Below are positions 4,879 to 8,085 of a stretch of DNA of 8,085 nt, piece after piece. The stretch is from positions 1-8,085 of the forward strand of contig CAZNXE010000271.1 of the NCBI GenBank assembly GCA_964576465.1. Direction: 5' to 3'. Source of the stretch: CAZNXE01 sp964576465. Its GTDB lineage: Bacteria > Planctomycetota > Planctomycetia > Pirellulales > JAEUIK01. Position 1 is the first letter of the stretch, and each line of letters begins with the position of its first letter. The notes under the pieces are model-generated. The model had not been told where the DNA came from, ran no database searches, and saw only the letters and a program-made list of their open reading frames with translations. Both the position numbers and the translations under genes were made by a program.

Positions 4879-6357
4879 ATGCGCATGGCGAAGACCATCG
4901 GGTGTGCGGTCGCCGTGGGATTGATTCTGATAACCGCTCCGGCGTTCTCGTCTTCCGACCTATGGCAGTTGCGGGCCGAACTGTGGAACCAACAGGCAAG
5001 TCAAATTGCGGAGCTTGCCGAGTGGTGTGAAGAACAAGGGTTGCCTCGCCAAGCAGAACAAACCCGAGCATGGTCCATTCCTCACGATCCGCTGCGGCTG
5101 CATCTTGTAATTCTCTCCCAGGGCCCCGGCTCCGCGGTTGACTGGTCTGTCGGCGAGGGGGATTCAGACGGTGAAGAGGTTGCCGCGTGGCGAGAGAAGT
5201 TCTCGCAACTCCGTCGCGATCATGCGACGGCGCTCATGGAGCTGGCCCGAGGCGCGATTCACCAGAAGCAGGGATCCTTGGCACTAGGGCTTGTCTTGGA
5301 AGCCGCCCGCGAGGATCCCAATCACGAGGCGGCGCGCCGGCTACTAGGCTATCAACGTCACGAAGACGGCTGGTTTACGCCATTTGCGTTACGCAAGATG
5401 AATCAGGGGCAACTCTGGCACGAGCGATTCGGATGGTTGCCCGAGAAGTTTGTAGCGCGTTATGAAGCGGGCGAGCGTTACTACCGCAAGCGATGGATTA
5501 CGACCGAGGAAGATGCACGGCTGCACGCGGATGTTCAGCACGGTTGGGTCGTGGAAACCGAGCACTACCGCATTGTCACCGATCATAGCATTGAGGGCGG
5601 CGTTGCCTTGGGCAGCCACCTCGAACGTCTGTATCGCGTTTGGCAGCAGGTCTTCGTCGGCTACGACCGGACGATCGACCAGCTTGCGAACCAATTTGAA
5701 GGACGATCGACCCGACGTGGTCGACAGCGTCGTAAGTACCGAGTTGTCTATTTTCGCGACCACGATCGCTATGTCGAAGCGCTTCGCGGCATCGAACCCT
5801 TAATCGACATGACCACCGGCATCTACTTTCAATCGAATCGCACGGCCTACTTTTTCGCCGGCGAAGAACAAGATCTTGGTACGGTATATCATGAAGCCAC
5901 GCATCAGCTCTTCAGCGAGAGTCGTCCGACGGCACGAGATGCGGCGGCCCGAGCAAATTTCTGGATCGTCGAGGGGATTGCGCTGTATATGGAGTCGATG
6001 GTCGAGCGCGACACCTACGTATCGGTTGGTGGCGCCGATCATGTACGTGTCCGCGCGGCACGGCATCGCTTGCTGGTGGACAATTTCTACGTTCCACTGT
6101 CGGAACTCTCGCGCTACAGTCGTCATCGGTTGCAGACCGATCCACGGATTGCCATGCTGTACAGCCAAAGTGCCGGGCTCACTCATTTCTTAATGCACTA
6201 CGATGGCGGACGCTATCGCGAGGCACTGGTCCATTACTTGTTATCGGTGTATACCGACCAGGCAACGCCCGCGACGCTCGCGCAGTTGACGGGGGTCAAA
6301 TACGCGGAACTCGATCGGCAGTATCGCGAGTTCATGCAACAGCAAGACAATCCGTAA
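4879..6357 (+). CDS. Secreted gluzincin-like putative metallopeptidase (DUF1570-type planctomycete protein)
   Basis: This is a 492-residue protein. MRMAKT plus IGCAVAVGLILITA and PAFS-SS make a signal peptide (1-24). Residues 28-160 are helical and TPR-like (AELAEWCEEQGLPRQAEQTRAW; ALGLVLEAAREDPNHEAARRLLGY). Residues 161-260 carry a conserved planctomycete block (DGWFTPFALRKMNQGQLWHERFGWLPEKFVARYEAGERYY..., VETEHYRIVTDHS). The catalytic-looking core is TVYHEATHQLF, with HExxH at H338, E339 and H342. WIVEGIALYME follows, where E365 is placed to be the third zinc ligand of a gluzincin. This resembles the DUF1570 family, for which I know no established substrate, so peptidase activity is inferred. 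The start is uncertain: ATG 4831 (508 aa) and ATG 4885 are alternatives. ATG 4879 gives the most compact signal peptide, and none has a clear Shine-Dalgarno sequence. Confidence 0.75.
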   Translation: MRMAKTIGCAVAVGLILITAPAFSSSDLWQLRAELWNQQASQIAELAEWCEEQGLPRQAEQTRAWSIPHDPLRLHLVILSQGPGSAVDWSVGEGDSDGEEVAAWREKFSQLRRDHATALMELARGAIHQKQGSLALGLVLEAAREDPNHEAARRLLGYQRHEDGWFTPFALRKMNQGQLWHERFGWLPEKFVARYEAGERYYRKRWITTEEDARLHADVQHGWVVETEHYRIVTDHSIEGGVALGSHLERLYRVWQQVFVGYDRTIDQLANQFEGRSTRRGRQRRKYRVVYFRDHDRYVEALRGIEPLIDMTTGIYFQSNRTAYFFAGEEQDLGTVYHEATHQLFSESRPTARDAAARANFWIVEGIALYMESMVERDTYVSVGGADHVRVRAARHRLLVDNFYVPLSELSRYSRHRLQTDPRIAMLYSQSAGLTHFLMHYDGGRYREALVHYLLSVYTDQATPATLAQLTGVKYAELDRQYREFMQQQDNP

Positions 6358-6410
6358 GTCGCAGTGTGCGCGGCTCGCAACGAATCGCAACATGAAGCCA
6401 TCTCCGAGTT

Positions 6411-6414
6411 GGAG
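6411..6414 (+). promoter_or_regulatory. Ribosome binding site of the creatininase-family gene
   Basis: GGAG lies 6 nt before ATG 6421. It supports that start over the in-frame ATG at 6364, which would prepend 19 residues before the conserved N-terminus. Confidence 0.55.
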
Positions 6415-6420
6415 TCCTAC

Positions 6421-7212
6421 ATGACAAACACGCCGCGCCCTTGGAAGCTGGCCGAAACCAACTATGGCGATGTGAAGCAACGGCAGTTCGAGGTGGCCGT
6501 ACTCCCGTTGGGAGCAACCGAACCACACAACCTGCACCTTCCCTATGGGACCGATACCTTTGAAGGCGACGCCATCGGCGAGCACGTTTGTGGCGAAGCC
6601 CATCGCCGGGGCGCGAAAGTCGTGCTGTTGCCGACCATTCCCTATGGTACGGAAACCAACCAACAGGCGTTTCCCCTGTCGATGAACATTCAGCCCTCGA
6701 CACTGGGTCGGGTCATCACCGACTTGGTCGAGTCGCTCGTTGGGCACGGCATCCGCAAGATCGTGCTGCTGAATAGCCACGGGGGCAATGACCTGAAACC
6801 CCTGCTTCGCGAGCTTTACGGAAACACGCCGGCACAGCTCTTTCTGTGCAATTGGTATCGCATGCTTTCGGACATCGAGCATGAAATCTTTGAAGACGCT
6901 GGCGACCACGCGGGAGAAATGGAAACCTCGCTCGCCTTGGCATACTTCGGGGAGTTCGTGGTACGGCGCGACGATGGCACCCTGGAAGCCGACGATGGGG
7001 CCGTCGCCGAAACCCGATTTGAAGCCGTGAACCGTGGCTGGGTCAGCATCACGCGACCCTGGCATCTGCTAACCAGCAACACCGGAAGCGGAAACCCGCA
7101 CCCCGCAACTGCGAAAAAGGGCAAACAAATGATGGAACGGTTGGTCGGGCGGCTGTCGGCGTTCTTGGTCGAGCTGTCGAACGCCGAACTCGACGAACGG
7201 TTCCCGTTTTAG
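6421..7212 (+). CDS. Creatininase family amidohydrolase
   Basis: This 263-residue protein has the usual length for the creatininase superfamily. LPLGATEPHNLHLPYGTD (28-45) supplies E34, H36 and D45, which match the metal ligands of Pseudomonas creatininase in both spacing and number. LLNSHGGN (116-123) supplies H120, and HAGEMETS (163-170) supplies acidic residues (E166, E168) typical of the family. Creatininase itself has Glu at 122 as a ligand; here it is Gly, as in the NGHGGN branch of the family (MftE, FAPy deformylase and many uncharacterised members). True creatininase activity is therefore unlikely. A cytosolic metal-dependent hydrolase of a cyclic amide or small peptide bond is the safe call. 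The gene follows the secreted HExxH protein by 63 bp on the same strand, so co-transcription is possible, though it has its own good ribosome binding site. Confidence 0.85.
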   Translation: MTNTPRPWKLAETNYGDVKQRQFEVAVLPLGATEPHNLHLPYGTDTFEGDAIGEHVCGEAHRRGAKVVLLPTIPYGTETNQQAFPLSMNIQPSTLGRVITDLVESLVGHGIRKIVLLNSHGGNDLKPLLRELYGNTPAQLFLCNWYRMLSDIEHEIFEDAGDHAGEMETSLALAYFGEFVVRRDDGTLEADDGAVAETRFEAVNRGWVSITRPWHLLTSNTGSGNPHPATAKKGKQMMERLVGRLSAFLVELSNAELDERFPF

Positions 7213-7444
7213 CCGGAATCATTCCTAATGATCGTCGGGTTCGCGGCGATTCGCGTTGTCATACGTGAAGGCCCGTGAATTTGTAACGTAACCCCATTCT
7301 CATGCAGCAGATGCGGCAAGCATTCGGTCGTTGACCATCCTCTTCCGTGGGCTTAAAGTGGAGGATTGAGTCGGTCGCCGACCGATCATCGGAGCGCTGC
7401 CCTGTATGGCAGTTCTGGAACAGTGAAGCCCTCTGAAGAACGCC
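7213..7444. other. Intergenic leader region of hisF with small hairpins
   Basis: No gene is supported in this 232-bp gap. Just after the preceding stop codon, ATCATT (7218-7223) and AATGAT (7227-7232) form a weak 6-bp stem with a 3-nt loop. Nearer hisF, TCGGTC (7371-7376) and GACCGA (7380-7385) form a perfect 6-bp stem around GCC. CTGCC (7397-7401) and GGCAG (7408-7412) form a 5-bp stem with a 6-nt loop. A TTGTCA at 7256-7261 resembles a -35 box but lacks a convincing -10 partner. No his-leader peptide rich in His codons and no T-box feature is visible. Confidence 0.4.
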
Positions 7445-8085
7445 ATGCTGGCCAATCGTGTGATTCCCTGTCTCGACGTATTTGAAGGTCGGGTCGTCAA
7501 GGGAACCAATTTTGTCAATCTGCGCGACGCCGGCGACCCGGTCGAAGTGGCCGCTCGTTACGAGGCGGAGGGTGCCGACGAACTGGTGTTTCTCGATATT
7601 ACCGCCACCCACGAGGGCCGCGACATCATGCTGGACGTGGTTCGACGAACCGCTGATGTCGTGTTCATGCCACTGACGGTTGGCGGCGGAATCCGCACGC
7701 TCGACGATGTGCGGCAACTGCTCAACGCCGGCAGTGACAAAGTATCCATCAATTCGACAGCCCCCCGCGACCCAGAATTCGTACGACAGGCGGCGCGTCG
7801 TTTTGGCAGCCAATGCATCGTGGTGAACATCGACCCCAAGCGTGTCGACCGCGACGGTGAAGAATTCTGGGAAGTACACGTAAACGGCGGTCGCATCGGA
7901 ACAGGGCTGGAAGCCGTTTCCTGGGCGCGAGAGGTCGAACAATTGGGGGCGGGTGAAATCGTGCTGACCTGCATGGATGCCGACGGGACCAAGAACGGGT
8001 ACGATTTGGAGATGACCGCGGCGGTGGCTCGTGCGGTGTCGATCCCGGTGGTCGCCAGCGGCGGTGCTGGCCGACCCGAGCATTT
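7445..8085 (+). CDS. hisF: Imidazole glycerol phosphate synthase subunit HisF (3' end beyond window)
   Basis: About 213 of the usual 250 or so residues are present, and the frame is open at the window end. HisF is the cyclase half of imidazole glycerol phosphate synthase. With the glutaminase HisH it converts PRFAR plus ammonia to imidazole glycerol phosphate and AICAR in histidine biosynthesis, in the cytosol. The (beta/alpha)8 barrel opens with MLANRVIPCLDVFEGRVVKG, and catalytic D11 lies in CLDV. ADELVFLDITAT (44-55), phosphate-binding TVGGGIR (78-84), NIDPKRV with catalytic D130, TCMDADGTKNGYD (175-187) and ASGGAG (204-209) follow in the expected order. ATG 7445 is the only sensible start: the frame has a TGA seven codons upstream (7424-7426) and the protein begins exactly at the family N-terminus. 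The Shine-Dalgarno sequence is weak (GAAG, 7435-7438). No hisH or hisA is in the window, so the gene is not preceded by other his genes here. Confidence 0.95.
   Translation, partial: MLANRVIPCLDVFEGRVVKGTNFVNLRDAGDPVEVAARYEAEGADELVFLDITATHEGRDIMLDVVRRTADVVFMPLTVGGGIRTLDDVRQLLNAGSDKVSINSTAPRDPEFVRQAARRFGSQCIVVNIDPKRVDRDGEEFWEVHVNGGRIGTGLEAVSWAREVEQLGAGEIVLTCMDADGTKNGYDLEMTAAVARAVSIPVVASGGAGRPEH

Noticed and set aside
6241..7065. Minus-strand open frame (274 codons) opposite the creatininase-family gene
   Set aside because: It is antisense to a gene with full family motifs and a good ribosome binding site, and its translation shows no recognisable domain.
7259..8083. Long minus-strand open frame (274 codons) covering all of hisF
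   Set aside because: It is antisense to an unmistakable hisF. The translation is low-complexity, His/Arg-rich and matches no family; high third-position G+C commonly opens the antisense frame.
1..8085. Defence system, biosynthetic cluster, CRISPR array, transposon or prophage
   Set aside because: No transposase, integrase, nuclease-effector set, repeat array or att-like repeat was seen. The genes are conserved metabolic or envelope functions with even composition.

Overview
The window looks like ordinary chromosome from a planctomycete, most likely of the Pirellulales/Rhodopirellula-Blastopirellula type. This rests on protein style, not on a marker gene. Two of the secreted proteins (the conserved protein with STN-like modules at 1480-2517 and the HExxH protein at 4879-6357) belong to families I associate almost entirely with Planctomycetota. 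The TIM-barrel isomerase and the HisF also read like planctomycete versions. G+C is moderately high, Shine-Dalgarno sequences are patchy, and GTG and TTG starts occur. I see no mobile element, CRISPR array, tRNA or rRNA.

Left part, minus strand: a hairpin-rich edge (1-163) is followed by a two-gene unit, comD-like (785-1273) then comE-like (164-784). These are the PYR and PP halves of a thiamine-diphosphate-dependent 2-oxo-acid decarboxylase of the sulfopyruvate/phosphonopyruvate type. The genes touch: the stop codon of the first directly abuts the ATG of the second. Upstream of them, a large stem-loop (1391-1454) separates the pair from the next minus-strand gene, an exported conserved planctomycete protein (1480-2517). 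That gene has a recognisable extended -10 promoter.

Middle part: a 223-bp divergent region (2518-2740) holds that promoter and two dyad symmetries. Transcription then runs rightward. A TIM-barrel sugar-phosphate isomerase/epimerase (2741-3745) overlaps a secreted endonuclease/exonuclease/phosphatase-fold enzyme (3717-4613) by 29 bp. After a 265-bp gap come a secreted gluzincin-like DUF1570-type protein (4879-6357) and, 63 bp later, a creatininase-family amidohydrolase with a good ribosome binding site (6421-7212).

Right end: after a 232-bp gap with small hairpins, hisF (imidazole glycerol phosphate synthase cyclase subunit) starts at 7445 and runs off the window, with about 213 residues present.

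Apart from the comDE pair and the overlapping isomerase/phosphodiesterase pair, I see no shared pathway. This is mostly a run of unrelated housekeeping and conserved genes, and I found no convincing new multi-gene system. The items most worth checking are the comDE pair, which occurs with no visible coenzyme M or phosphonate genes, the large stem-loop at 1391-1454, and the near-perfect 22-bp palindrome in the divergent promoter region.
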